A stretch of DNA of 64,000 nucleotides from the NCBI GenBank assembly GCA_946183415.1, contig CAMHAM010000001.1, forward strand, positions 1-64,000. Direction: 5' to 3'. The stretch comes from an uncultured Prevotella sp. GTDB taxonomy: Bacteria > Bacteroidota > Bacteroidia > Bacteroidales > Bacteroidaceae. The notes under the pieces are model-generated. The model did no database searches. It had not been told where the DNA came from and saw only the letters and a program-made list of their open reading frames with translations. Below, piece by piece: positions 13,870 to 22,967 of this stretch; the first letter of the stretch is position 1, and the number at the start of each line of letters is the position of its first letter. Made by a program: the position numbers and the translations under genes.

Positions 13870-16800
13870 ATGGTAAAAAGATTGTTTATTGCAACGCTTG
13901 TTGCGATCAGCCCCCTCTATGCCTTGGCGCAAGGGTTGATCACAGGACATATAAAAGACGCACGCAATGACGAGCCGCTGATCGGTGCCTCCGTCATCGT
14001 GAAGAGCGAAAAGGGCAAGGGCGTCGTGACGGATATCGACGGCAATTTCTCCCTACAGACAAAGGTGGAGCCTCCTTTGACCTTGAGAGTGGAATATGTG
14101 GGCTATCGTCCGCTGGATGTAGATGTCTATGATTTTGAAGAACCTGTTGAGATTCAGCTAATCGACAATGCCAGCCGCCTGAATGAGGTGGTAGTCGTGG
14201 GCTACGGTGCACAGAAGCGCCTGGAACTCACCAGCAGCATCTCGTCAGTAGGCGATGAGTTGCTGAAGCAGCACAACACCTCCGTCGAGAGTGCCCTGCA
14301 GGGAGCTGTGGCAGGTCTGAACGTGACCACTACCAGTGGTCAGCCTGGTGCAGCCAGCATCATCCGCATCCGTGGTGGTAACTCCATCACTGGTGGCAAT
14401 GAGCCCCTCTATGTGATTGACGGATTCATAGTTTACAACGATCCTGCCTCTACACGCACAGGTGCAAAGGGTAATGATGCCACTCTTGATCCGTTGGCTT
14501 TTTTGAATCCATCTGATATTGAGAGCATAGAAGTGCTGAAGGATGTATCGGCTACAGCCATCTATGGTACGCGAGGTGCCAACGGTGTGATTATCATCAC
14601 CACCAAGAAGGGCTCTCATGGCAAGAACAATATTAGTTATAATGCCAGCTTCGGATGGAGCAAAATCGCCAAGAAACTGAAATTCCTCGATGCCTGGCAG
14701 TGGGCCGATGTCTGGAATGAACTCTATGAGAGAGGGGAACTTGGTTATGGCGTGGAGCAGCCTACTGCGACCTATGACTGGCAGGATGCTGCTCTGCAGA
14801 CAGGTTTCCAGCAAGAGCACCAGATATCAGCTGTGGGAGGTGATGAAATCTCTCGCTACAGTATCAGTGGCAGTTATAAGAGTCAGGATGGTATCATCAT
14901 CAATACAGGACTGAAGCGCTATGCTGGGCGCGTCAACTATGAGCGTAATGTCTTCAAGAACCTGCTCGTTGGCGTGAATGCCAATGCTGCATATAATAAG
15001 GTGACTGGTCAGGAGAATGTGAACAGCATGTTTGCCCCTAATAACTGGTTCGCAGCCATCTCCCATACACCTTATGCACCAATCTACAATGCCGACGGCT
15101 CTTACAACTATGAGCCTAACCCCACAAGCGTTGATATCTATAATGGTAAGGTCGGTAATCCGATCAGTGATTTGGAGAATACGAAGACGGAGACAGAGAA
15201 TACCCGAATCATCGGTACGGGTTTTGCAGAGTGGACCATCATCCCCCAGTTGAAGTTGAAAGCCAGTCTGGGTGCCGATCTCTCGAACACACGTCAGAGT
15301 TTCTATGCACCATCATATACTACGGGCGGTATTGCCAACAACGGTTATGCCTCTGTGGGACAGGCGAAAACAAATACTTGGCAGACAGAATACACCGCTA
15401 CCTATAGCAATGTATTCAAGCGCGTTCATTCGCTGACTGTTCTTCTTGGATACACTGCCCAGCGAACAGACCGCAGCAGTTTCTCCACTACAGCCCACAG
15501 CTTCAGCAATGATGCTACAGGCTATGACAACCTCAGTGCTGCAGGCACGACGCTCCCTTCGACGAGCAGTCACTATATTTCCACGCTCCAGTCATGGATA
15601 GGTCGTGTCAACTATAGTTATGATTCTCGTTATAATATCTCGGCAACGCTGCGCGCTGACGGCTCGAGCCGCTTCGCCAAAGATCATCGTTGGGGCTACT
15701 TCCCCTCTTTAGGTGCTTCCTGGAATATCGACCGTGAGAAGTGGATCCATCTTGGAAAGAAGGTTGACTTTATACAACTGCGTGCCTCCGTCGGAACAGT
15801 AGGTAATCAGGAAATTGGTGATTATCAGTTTGTCGCCAACGTTGTACCCCGAACGGTAGTTATCAATAACCAGTTGGCTACCAGCTATGTCATCGCGAAT
15901 AAGTCGAACCCAGATTTGAAGTGGGAGACTACGACTTCGTACAATGTAGGTCTGAGTACGGGCTTCTTCAAGAATCGTCTGACGGTGACGCTTGATGCCT
16001 ATTACAAGAAGACGAGCGATCTGCTGCTCGATGTGCCTGTAGAGCAGGTGACGGGTTTCTCCACCGTTCTGAAGAACATCGGGTCTGTAACTAACAAGGG
16101 ACTGGAACTGGAGGTCGGCGGTGTGCTTGTTGATAATAAGAACTGGAAATGGAATGTGAATGCCAATATTGCCCACAACAAGAATGAAGTAACCAGTCTG
16201 GGGGATTCAGAATCGTTTATTCCTAACTTCAGCAGTGCGACTATGTCGTATTTGAATCCGCTGATCGTGAAAGTAGGCGAACCCCTTGGCTCCTTCTTTG
16301 GCTACAAGTTCAAGGGTATTATCCAGGCTGATGAGGATATTGCAAGTCTTCCTGCACAGACTCACTCGACCGTAGAGCCAGGTAACCCGAAGTTCGAGGA
16401 TGTCAATGGCGATGGCGTTGTGAACGAGCAGGACCGCGTGGTGCTGGGTAATATCCAACCCAAGTTCACATACGGTTTCAACACCAAGGTATCCTATAAG
16501 AACATCGACCTCTTTATCAGTGCCAGTGGCAGCTATGGTAACAAGCTCTTCAATGCTCTGGCCTGTCGTCTGGATCGTGGCAACGGCTATTATTATAATC
16601 CATTGGCTGAGGTGGCTGACCGTTGGACACCCACCAACCCCAGCAATACCATCCAGAAGGCCAGCAGTGCTACCTCTATCTATACCGACTCGCGCTTCGT
16701 GGAGGATGCGTCATACCTGAAGATTCGCAATATCCAGTTAGGCTATACACTGGCTGTGCCCCAGATTACCAAAGATGCCAAACTGCGTCTTTATGTATCA

Positions 16801-16956
16801 CTGCAGAACTTCTTCACCTTCACCAGCTACAATGGCTACGACCCTGAGGCTAACCGCAATGGTATCGACGAGACCAGTGCCCTCTATCAGGGTGTCGACT
16901 ATGGTGCATACCCCACGGCTAAGACAGTACTTGTTGGATTTAATATCACTCTATAA
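13870..16956 (+). CDS. SusC/RagA-family TonB-dependent transporter
   Basis: A 1028-residue outer-membrane transporter. A signal peptide ends ALAQ, then a carboxypeptidase-regulatory-like domain (ITGHIKDARNDEPLIGASV, residues about 22-100), a TonB-interaction/plug start (LNEVVVVGYGAQKR, then GxxIRIRGGNSI and VIDGF) and a long beta-barrel ending VGFNITL. With SusD next door it forms a lidded import complex powered by TonB. Most such pairs import glycans, but no glycoside hydrolase or sulfatase gene is here, and the promoter belongs to the sulfur set. Confidence 0.95.
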   Translation: MVKRLFIATLVAISPLYALAQGLITGHIKDARNDEPLIGASVIVKSEKGKGVVTDIDGNFSLQTKVEPPLTLRVEYVGYRPLDVDVYDFEEPVEIQLIDNASRLNEVVVVGYGAQKRLELTSSISSVGDELLKQHNTSVESALQGAVAGLNVTTTSGQPGAASIIRIRGGNSITGGNEPLYVIDGFIVYNDPASTRTGAKGNDATLDPLAFLNPSDIESIEVLKDVSATAIYGTRGANGVIIITTKKGSHGKNNISYNASFGWSKIAKKLKFLDAWQWADVWNELYERGELGYGVEQPTATYDWQDAALQTGFQQEHQISAVGGDEISRYSISGSYKSQDGIIINTGLKRYAGRVNYERNVFKNLLVGVNANAAYNKVTGQENVNSMFAPNNWFAAISHTPYAPIYNADGSYNYEPNPTSVDIYNGKVGNPISDLENTKTETENTRIIGTGFAEWTIIPQLKLKASLGADLSNTRQSFYAPSYTTGGIANNGYASVGQAKTNTWQTEYTATYSNVFKRVHSLTVLLGYTAQRTDRSSFSTTAHSFSNDATGYDNLSAAGTTLPSTSSHYISTLQSWIGRVNYSYDSRYNISATLRADGSSRFAKDHRWGYFPSLGASWNIDREKWIHLGKKVDFIQLRASVGTVGNQEIGDYQFVANVVPRTVVINNQLATSYVIANKSNPDLKWETTTSYNVGLSTGFFKNRLTVTLDAYYKKTSDLLLDVPVEQVTGFSTVLKNIGSVTNKGLELEVGGVLVDNKNWKWNVNANIAHNKNEVTSLGDSESFIPNFSSATMSYLNPLIVKVGEPLGSFFGYKFKGIIQADEDIASLPAQTHSTVEPGNPKFEDVNGDGVVNEQDRVVLGNIQPKFTYGFNTKVSYKNIDLFISASGSYGNKLFNALACRLDRGNGYYYNPLAEVADRWTPTNPSNTIQKASSATSIYTDSRFVEDASYLKIRNIQLGYTLAVPQITKDAKLRLYVSLQNFFTFTSYNGYDPEANRNGIDETSALYQGVDYGAYPTAKTVLVGFNITL

Positions 16957-16961
16957 GCGTT

Positions 16962-18536
16962 ATGAAAAAATATTTCTCAACATATATCCTGGCAGCAGGG
17001 CTCACACTGAGCAGTTGCGCCGATTTGGAACAGAGTTCCATAAGTTCTATCAATAAGGACGATTTCTATCAGAGTAAGGAAGATATCGAAACCTCCATCA
17101 ACGGTATCTATCAGGAGTTCACCGTAGGCGGCATGTATGGTATCTGGAATAATCAGATGATCTATCTGAATGATTTGCAGACGGACTATGTAAAGGCTGG
17201 TGCTCAGACCAACTCAGCCCATATCCGTGAGGTAGCCAACTTCGCCGTACAACCTTCGAATCTTTTCGTTGTAAATGCGTGGGAGTCTCACTATATCGGT
17301 ATCAACCGTTCCAACGTGATCATCGATAAAGTGACAGCCGCTGACTGGCTCGACGAACAGTCGAAACAGAACTACATCAACGAAGCCCGTTTCCTGCGTG
17401 CTTATCTCTATTTCAACCTCGTACGCTACTTCGGTGGTGTGCCCATCGTACTCCACGATGGTGAGGGTGAGGGAGCACCACGTAATACAACAGATGAGGT
17501 GTTCCAGCAGATTGTAGATGATTTTACGGCTGCAGAGAATCTGCCTGCCAACTATTCTAATCGCGACAGCAAAGCATCGAGTCTGGCAGCTACGGCTTTC
17601 CTCTCGAAGGTTTATCTGGAGTGGGCCCAGACATCTACAGAGAAAGGCAAGGCCAACCAGAAAGACTACTATCAGAAGGCTGTGCAGTATGCCCAGAAGG
17701 TGATCGACTCAGGCAAATACCGCTTGCTGGATAAGTTCATCGACAACTGGTCGGTGGATAAGAAGAACGGTCCGGAGCATATCTTCACAGTAGAGCACGA
17801 CCGCACCATCAACGGCAATACCACGGGGCACTGTGTATTCGCCACCAACTGGGACAATGCAGAACCCGTACTGCTGGCCACCAGTGACCAGTACTACGAA
17901 AAGATGGATCCCAACGACCAGCGTCGCGACGGCTCATGGGCCAAGCATCTGCCCAATCCGAATACGCCAGGGGTGGACTTTATCTTCACCGTACCCCGCT
18001 TCCGCAAGTATATCGACTCGCTCAACTTTGCTAACCCTGCCTCTACAGGCAATGCCGCAGGACAGTCTACCAATAGTGTCATTATCCGTTATGGCGAGAT
18101 ACTGCTGATCAAGGCTGAAGCAGAAAACGAGCTTAATGGTCCCACGGCTGCTGCCTACGATGCCATCAACCAGATCCGTCGTCGTGCCTATTGGAGTCCC
18201 TATCTGGAGATTCAGAATCAGCCTACCGATGGTACTTCACTCGAACTAAGCGGACTGTCGCAGGAAGAGTTTCGTCAGGCCGTGCGGAAGGAGCGTTGGA
18301 GTGAGTTCATCCTGGAAGGACACCGCTGGTTTGACCTGAAGCGCTGGCATATCCTCGTGAAGTATGTGAAGGAGCACGCACCCGCTACGGAATCTCTAAA
18401 GATCAAGAACGTGTCGAAGCGCAACTACTATCTGCCATTGCCGCAGGATCAGCTCATCCTGAATCCGAATCTGGAGCAGAACTGGGGATACAGCGGTGAG
18501 ACTGGCGATGGTCCCTACGATAGCAGTTTTGAGTAA
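16962..18536 (+). CDS. SusD/RagB-family surface lipoprotein
   Basis: A 524-residue lipoprotein with lipobox LTLSSC (Cys19), the partner lid of the preceding SusC. Family features: NEARFLRAYLYFNLVRYFGGVP (helical TPR-like part), EILLIKAEAENEL and the C-terminal WSEFILEGHRWFDLKRW. Only five bases separate it from susC. The bound ligand is not predictable, but co-transcription with two exported thiol-type UroD-fold proteins suggests a small sulfur-containing nutrient. Confidence 0.95.
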   Translation: MKKYFSTYILAAGLTLSSCADLEQSSISSINKDDFYQSKEDIETSINGIYQEFTVGGMYGIWNNQMIYLNDLQTDYVKAGAQTNSAHIREVANFAVQPSNLFVVNAWESHYIGINRSNVIIDKVTAADWLDEQSKQNYINEARFLRAYLYFNLVRYFGGVPIVLHDGEGEGAPRNTTDEVFQQIVDDFTAAENLPANYSNRDSKASSLAATAFLSKVYLEWAQTSTEKGKANQKDYYQKAVQYAQKVIDSGKYRLLDKFIDNWSVDKKNGPEHIFTVEHDRTINGNTTGHCVFATNWDNAEPVLLATSDQYYEKMDPNDQRRDGSWAKHLPNPNTPGVDFIFTVPRFRKYIDSLNFANPASTGNAAGQSTNSVIIRYGEILLIKAEAENELNGPTAAAYDAINQIRRRAYWSPYLEIQNQPTDGTSLELSGLSQEEFRQAVRKERWSEFILEGHRWFDLKRWHILVKYVKEHAPATESLKIKNVSKRNYYLPLPQDQLILNPNLEQNWGYSGETGDGPYDSSFE

Positions 18537-18576
18537 AAATGAGATAATGTAACAATTAAATAAAAAGAACAGAACA

Positions 18577-19620
18577 ATGAAAAAGAATTTATCCAGAGTG
18601 ATCGCCTTGGCACTCCTTGCAGTAGCTGGCGTACAGACTGTCGATGCACAGTCGCAGGTAGCAAACAATCGTCGTGAACGCATTCTCCAGGTGTTAGACC
18701 AGAGTCGCCCCAATGCGTATGTTCCAGCAGCCTTCTTTCTGCATTTTGAGAATAAGCTGGGCCGTAAGGCTGTTGAGGATCACAAGGCTTTCTACAAGGC
18801 CACCAATATGGACTTTGTGAAGGTGTTCTACGAGATTGCTGTGCCTCAGATAGAGATTAACTCAGGCAGCGACTGGGAGAAAGTGCCCGTCTATGGTGAG
18901 GATTTTTTTGCACCTCAGGTGGCTGTCATTGCTGATCTGGCTCGTGAGTTCGGTGGCGAGGCCTTCGTCCTTCCAACCGTTTATTCGCCACTCTCACTGG
19001 CGCATCAGACACTGGGACGTGGCAAGGACTTCAAAAAGCTGATTGAGGAGAATCCAAAGGCCTTCGGCAAGGCTATCAAGAATCTGTCACTCTCTATCGA
19101 AAACTACCTGCGCTCAGCGCGTAAGGCAGGTGCCGATGGCTTCTATATCTCTACCCAGGGCGGTGACGGCAACTCTATTCCCGAGAAGATATGGAAGGAG
19201 CAGGTGCGCCAGTGGGACAAGCATGTGTCAGAAGTAGCCAATGAGATTGGTCTGATCAACATCCTCCACATCTGCGACTATGGCACGCCTTATAAGAATG
19301 CTGAGGCACTCTATGCCTATGCCGACTATCCTGCCAGCATCATCAACGTGCCCCTGAAGTTCTCAGATGGTTCCACACTTAACCTGAAGGAAGCACAGCA
19401 GCGTTTCAGTCGTCCGGTATTTGGCGGTCTCGAGCGTCTGGGTGTCATTGCCAAAGGTAGTATCGAGGAGGCCAAGAAGGCTGTCGACGAGGTGCTTGAG
19501 AATGCTGCACCCAACTTCATCCTTGGTGCCGACTGCACCGTGCCTGGTGAGACAGACTGGGATAAACTGCGTGCTGTGATCGATTATGCACATACCTGGC
19601 GTCTGACACATAAGAAATAA
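18577..19620 (+). CDS. Exported UroD/MtaA/MetE-fold protein, intact Zn motif
   Basis: A 347-residue protein with a signal peptide ending TVDAQ; the body has the URO-D-like TIM-barrel pattern (RPNAYVPAAFFLHF, ARKAGADGFYISTQGG, GGLERLG). His231-x-Cys233 (LHICDYG) and Cys320 (GADCTVP), 86 residues apart, resemble the Zn-binding H-x-C...C motif of MtaA-type methyltransferases and of cobalamin-independent methionine synthase, where zinc activates a thiol. True uroporphyrinogen decarboxylase lacks this and is cytoplasmic. Export of such a protein is unusual. It follows susD in the sulfur-regulated operon. Confidence 0.75.
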   Translation: MKKNLSRVIALALLAVAGVQTVDAQSQVANNRRERILQVLDQSRPNAYVPAAFFLHFENKLGRKAVEDHKAFYKATNMDFVKVFYEIAVPQIEINSGSDWEKVPVYGEDFFAPQVAVIADLAREFGGEAFVLPTVYSPLSLAHQTLGRGKDFKKLIEENPKAFGKAIKNLSLSIENYLRSARKAGADGFYISTQGGDGNSIPEKIWKEQVRQWDKHVSEVANEIGLINILHICDYGTPYKNAEALYAYADYPASIINVPLKFSDGSTLNLKEAQQRFSRPVFGGLERLGVIAKGSIEEAKKAVDEVLENAAPNFILGADCTVPGETDWDKLRAVIDYAHTWRLTHKK

Positions 19621-19660
19621 AAACAGAATCATAAACAATAACCATTAAAATCAAAGAACA

Positions 19661-20734
19661 ATGAAAAAGAATCAGATTTTCCGCAGTATTCTGCTGAGTG
19701 CAGTGGCTGCAACCGCTTTCAGTGCACAAGTTTCTGCACAGAGTTATGACAACTACAACAAGCGTGAGCTTCTGTTACAAGTATTGGATCAGAGTCGCCC
19801 CAACGACTATGTGCCCGTGTTTTTCAACGTCCACTTCCCCGACAAATTCGGTTACAAGGCCGTGAAGTCGCACATCGACTGGTTTCGTGCTACACATGTC
19901 GATTTCGTCAATGTGAAGTATGAATTTGTACCGCAGCAGGTGGAGATTAAGAGTGCCGCTGATTTCAAGAAGATTAAGGAAATCACACCTCAGGAGTGGG
20001 TTGAGCAGATTGGCGTTGTCCGCGAACTGGCTCGTGAGTTGAAGGACGAGGCATTTATCATTCCTACCGTCTATTCACCGCTTGCCCTGCTGAATCAGGC
20101 TGCAGGCACATGGAATGCCAGTGACCCAAAGGCAGCTAAGCAGCAGCTGTTCGAACTGATCAAGAAAGACCCTGAAGCCGTGAAGCCAGCACTTGAGGCA
20201 CTTACCAAGAGTCTGGTCTACTATATCCGCGAAGCCCGCAAGGCCGGTGCCGACGGCTTCTATATCTCTAGCCAGGGTGGTGATGTCGACTCTTTCGGTG
20301 GCAAGCTCTTCCGCGACCTTATCAAGCCTTACGACAAGCAGCTGGCTGATGCTGCCAACGAGGTAGCACCTTTCAACATCCTGCACGTATGCGAGGGTGG
20401 CGGACACTTCTCGGCCGAGTCGTTCAATGACTATCTGGACTATCCTGGCAGTGTAATCAATGTCCCCTACCATGAGTTCCAAGGCAAGTCGCTGACCACT
20501 CAGCAGGTTGCCAAACTGTTCGATCGTCCTGTTCTCGGAGGTCTGGCTCGTCAGGGCAAACTCTATACTGGAACCTTGGAGGAGGCAAAGGCAGAGGTGG
20601 ATGAGATTCTGAAGAATGCCCCAGACAACTTCATCCTCGGAGCCGATGACTCTATCCCCAACGACTCTGATCCCGAGCGCGTTCGTGCCTTGGTGGACTA
20701 TGTGCACTCTTGGCGCCAGACGCATCAGAACTAA
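19661..20734 (+). CDS. Exported UroD/MtaA/MetE-fold protein, altered third ligand
   Basis: A 357-residue paralogue of the preceding protein, also exported (signal peptide ending VSAQS). It shares LLQVLDQSRPNDYVPV, AGADGFYISSQGGD, LHVCEGGG and ILGADDSIPND. His242 and Cys244 of the metal motif are kept, but the position of the third ligand holds Asp330 instead of Cys. The two copies may have split roles, one catalytic and one binding, or form a heterodimer. Last gene of the operon starting at 12749/12903. Confidence 0.75.
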   Translation: MKKNQIFRSILLSAVAATAFSAQVSAQSYDNYNKRELLLQVLDQSRPNDYVPVFFNVHFPDKFGYKAVKSHIDWFRATHVDFVNVKYEFVPQQVEIKSAADFKKIKEITPQEWVEQIGVVRELARELKDEAFIIPTVYSPLALLNQAAGTWNASDPKAAKQQLFELIKKDPEAVKPALEALTKSLVYYIREARKAGADGFYISSQGGDVDSFGGKLFRDLIKPYDKQLADAANEVAPFNILHVCEGGGHFSAESFNDYLDYPGSVINVPYHEFQGKSLTTQQVAKLFDRPVLGGLARQGKLYTGTLEEAKAEVDEILKNAPDNFILGADDSIPNDSDPERVRALVDYVHSWRQTHQN

Positions 20735-20747
20735 TATGTAGGGCTAA

Positions 20748-21497
20748 TTATTTATGCGTATTGACGGCATCCTGAATGACTAATCCTGCCAGCATAAATC
20801 CGAAGATGGCTGTGATGTGAGCCAGGGTGCCGTTGGTATGTGGCTTATTGAATATAGAGGGTTCCTCGCCGTCATCAGGCGGGGTTCCTTTGTTTTCCAA
20901 TAGTTCATCGGAATATACGCATTGGAACTTGTGTTTGGGGTACTGTCCGTCGCGCTTAAAACGCTTGCGGAGAGCCCGGGCCAGCGGATCACCCTGGACC
21001 TTCCAGAACTCGGCAGTCTTGATCCTCGTGGGGTCAAGTTTCAGCGCAGCACCCATTGAAGAAAAGAACTTTGCCTGCGTCTGTGTCGCCATCAGGATCA
21101 GCAGTGCCTTGTCCTTCAGCGAGTCGATGGCATCAATGATGTAGTCGTAGCTCCCGATATTGAAACTCTCGGCTGTCTCGGCGGTGAATATCTGTTGCAG
21201 GGCGGTGATCTCAGCCTGAGGGTTGATGCTGAGCAGACGCTCCTTCAGTGCCTCCACCTTCACTTGGCCGATGGTCTTCGAGGTGGCCATCAGCTGACGG
21301 TTGACATTGGTGATGCAGACACGGTCTGAATCGACGATAGTAAGGTACTTGATGCCTGAACGTACCAGACTCTCAGCGCACCATGAGCCTACGCCGCCAA
21401 CACCGAAGATGATGACACGCTTAGAAGTAATGCAATTCATTGCCTCATTGCCCAGCAGAAGTTCCGCCCTGCGGAAGATAGCTTGTCCTGATGCCAT
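20748..21497 (-). CDS. tcdA: TcdA/CsdL-type E1-like enzyme
   Basis: A 249-residue E1-like ATP-dependent enzyme of the TcdA group, which cyclises N6-threonylcarbamoyladenosine at tRNA position 37. The nucleotide loop is IFGVGGVGSWCAE, then IVDSDRVCITNVNRQ and DAIDSLKDKALL, and the substrate segment SSMGAALKLDPTRIK. The promoter TAACTTTG lies at 21529-21536 (minus strand). The sulfur-regulon operator at 21584-21601 is 48 bases from this -7 element, so co-regulation is possible but not needed for its known role. Confidence 0.9.
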   Translation of the reverse strand: MASGQAIFRRAELLLGNEAMNCITSKRVIIFGVGGVGSWCAESLVRSGIKYLTIVDSDRVCITNVNRQLMATSKTIGQVKVEALKERLLSINPQAEITALQQIFTAETAESFNIGSYDYIIDAIDSLKDKALLILMATQTQAKFFSSMGAALKLDPTRIKTAEFWKVQGDPLARALRKRFKRDGQYPKHKFQCVYSDELLENKGTPPDDGEEPSIFNKPHTNGTLAHITAIFGFMLAGLVIQDAVNTHK

Positions 21498-21528
21498 AAA
21501 ATTTCTTCTTGGTAGTTATCACAGGCTG

Positions 21529-21631
21529 CAAAGTTACTACTTATTTTAGAATATACCGCCTGTCAAGCACTTTTTTTAGCAAAATACCCTTATATTGGTA
21601 TTTCCCATTCTGTTATTTCTTCGTAACTTTG
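21529..21631. promoter_or_regulatory. Divergent promoters with ATACC-N8-GGTAT operator
   Basis: Operator at 21584-21601 with seven-base arms AAATACC and GGTATTT. The plus-strand -7 TAACTTTG (21624-21631) begins 23 bases from the operator edge, half the 46-base spacing of the other sites, which would place it at a class II position. The minus-strand -7 (21529-21536, for tcdA) is 48 bases away. Confidence 0.65.
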
Positions 21632-21657
21632 CAGCCGAAAATAAAGAACAGAAGAAT

Positions 21658-22845
21658 ATGAAGAAGACGATATTGTGGATAATAGCACTTGCGGTGGGTG
21701 CATTGTTGGGAGTGTTGGGTCTTGCCTGGCTTAACTCACTGATGGATTTTATAGCGATGGTCTATACGCGACTGTTCCAGTTGCTGGCAGTACCGACCAT
21801 CGTGCTGGCGGTCATCACCACCTTCGCCGCCTTCGGCTCGAAGGGGGCAGGCCGCATCTTCGGCCACACCTTATTATATACGCTGCTCACCACCTTTGCT
21901 GCAGCCATCGTTGGAGCCGTCCTTTATGTGTTGATAGCCCCAGGCAATCTGCCTGCAGAAGCTCTCGCAGGTAATGCGGAAGCCAATTCTTCACTTTCCG
22001 CGTCACTGACCTACTACGACCATATCCTCAGCATCGTGCCCAATAACATCGTCAAGCCGTTCCTCGAGGGCAATGTTCTCTCACTGCTTCTGCTGGCCTT
22101 TGCCATCGGCATCGGACTGTCGAAGTTGCCTGAGTCCGAGAATAAGGCTGTCGTCGTAAAAGGATTGCTGGGACTTCAGGAACTGCTCTTCCTGCTGATT
22201 CGCGGACTCATCTGGACGCTGCCCCTCGGCATCGTGGCTTTCTCAGCCCAACTGTCGGCACAGGTGTCTGCAGGTGTGGTGGCCGATTCCATCGGTAAGT
22301 ATGTGCTGGTGGTCTTGGGTGGTAATGTGATACAGTTCTTCGTCGTGTTACCATTGTTCCTGCTGTCGCGAGGGCTGAACCCCATCCATGTGCTGGGCCG
22401 TATGATGCCTGCCGTACTGATGGCTCTCTTCACCAAGAGCAGTGCTGCCACGCTGCCCGTGACGATGGATACCGCCGAGAATCGTCTGGGCGTTCGCTCA
22501 CAGGTAGCCCGTTTCGTGCTCCCCATCTGCACTACGATCAACATGAATGGCTGCGCAGCCTTTATCCTCGTCACCTCACTTTTCGTGATGCAGAACGGCG
22601 GCACCTCCTTGACGCTGACCACCATTCTGCTATGGATTCTCATTTCCGTGGTTTCTGCCGTCGGCAACGCAGGTGTGCCCATGGGCTGCTACTTCCTGAC
22701 GCTCTCACTGATGTCGGGAATAGGTGCCCCTGTTGCCATCCTGGGTGTCATCCTGCCCATCTATACTATCATCGATATGGTGGAAACAGCTGAAAATGTA
22801 TGGTCAGATTCATGCGTTTCAGCCCTCGTAGATCATGATTTATAG
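21658..22845 (+). CDS. Dicarboxylate/amino acid:cation symporter, possibly cystine
   Basis: A 395-residue inner-membrane symporter of the DAACS (glutamate/TcyP) family. There are about eight hydrophobic helices; the substrate-binding region has FTKSSAATLPVTMDTAENRLG (a serine-rich hairpin), then TINMNGCAAF and VGNAGVPMGCYFLTL. The start at 21658 (MKKTIL) follows the promoter; a longer frame would begin before the -7 element. Because it shares the sulfur-regulon operator, cystine (as for TcyP) is the most plausible substrate, by inference. Confidence 0.85.
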   Translation: MKKTILWIIALAVGALLGVLGLAWLNSLMDFIAMVYTRLFQLLAVPTIVLAVITTFAAFGSKGAGRIFGHTLLYTLLTTFAAAIVGAVLYVLIAPGNLPAEALAGNAEANSSLSASLTYYDHILSIVPNNIVKPFLEGNVLSLLLLAFAIGIGLSKLPESENKAVVVKGLLGLQELLFLLIRGLIWTLPLGIVAFSAQLSAQVSAGVVADSIGKYVLVVLGGNVIQFFVVLPLFLLSRGLNPIHVLGRMMPAVLMALFTKSSAATLPVTMDTAENRLGVRSQVARFVLPICTTINMNGCAAFILVTSLFVMQNGGTSLTLTTILLWILISVVSAVGNAGVPMGCYFLTLSLMSGIGAPVAILGVILPIYTIIDMVETAENVWSDSCVSALVDHDL

Positions 22846-22849
22846 CGAA

Positions 22850-22919
22850 ATACCACGTTCTTGGTATGCAAATAACATGGAAAAGGTATTGCGGGAGTGA
22901 AAAAATCGCCGTACCTTTG
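22850..22919 (+). promoter_or_regulatory. Sulfur-regulon promoter of cysK
   Basis: Operator ATACC-N8-GGTAT at 22850-22867, -33 region with GTATTGCGGG, -7 TACCTTTG at 22912-22919, 45 bases from the operator edge. The gene downstream is cysteine synthase, which anchors the biological meaning of the motif. Confidence 0.78.
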
Positions 22920-22967
22920 CAGCAGAATAAAAAAATAATAATATTAACAATATAAAATGGTAAGGAT

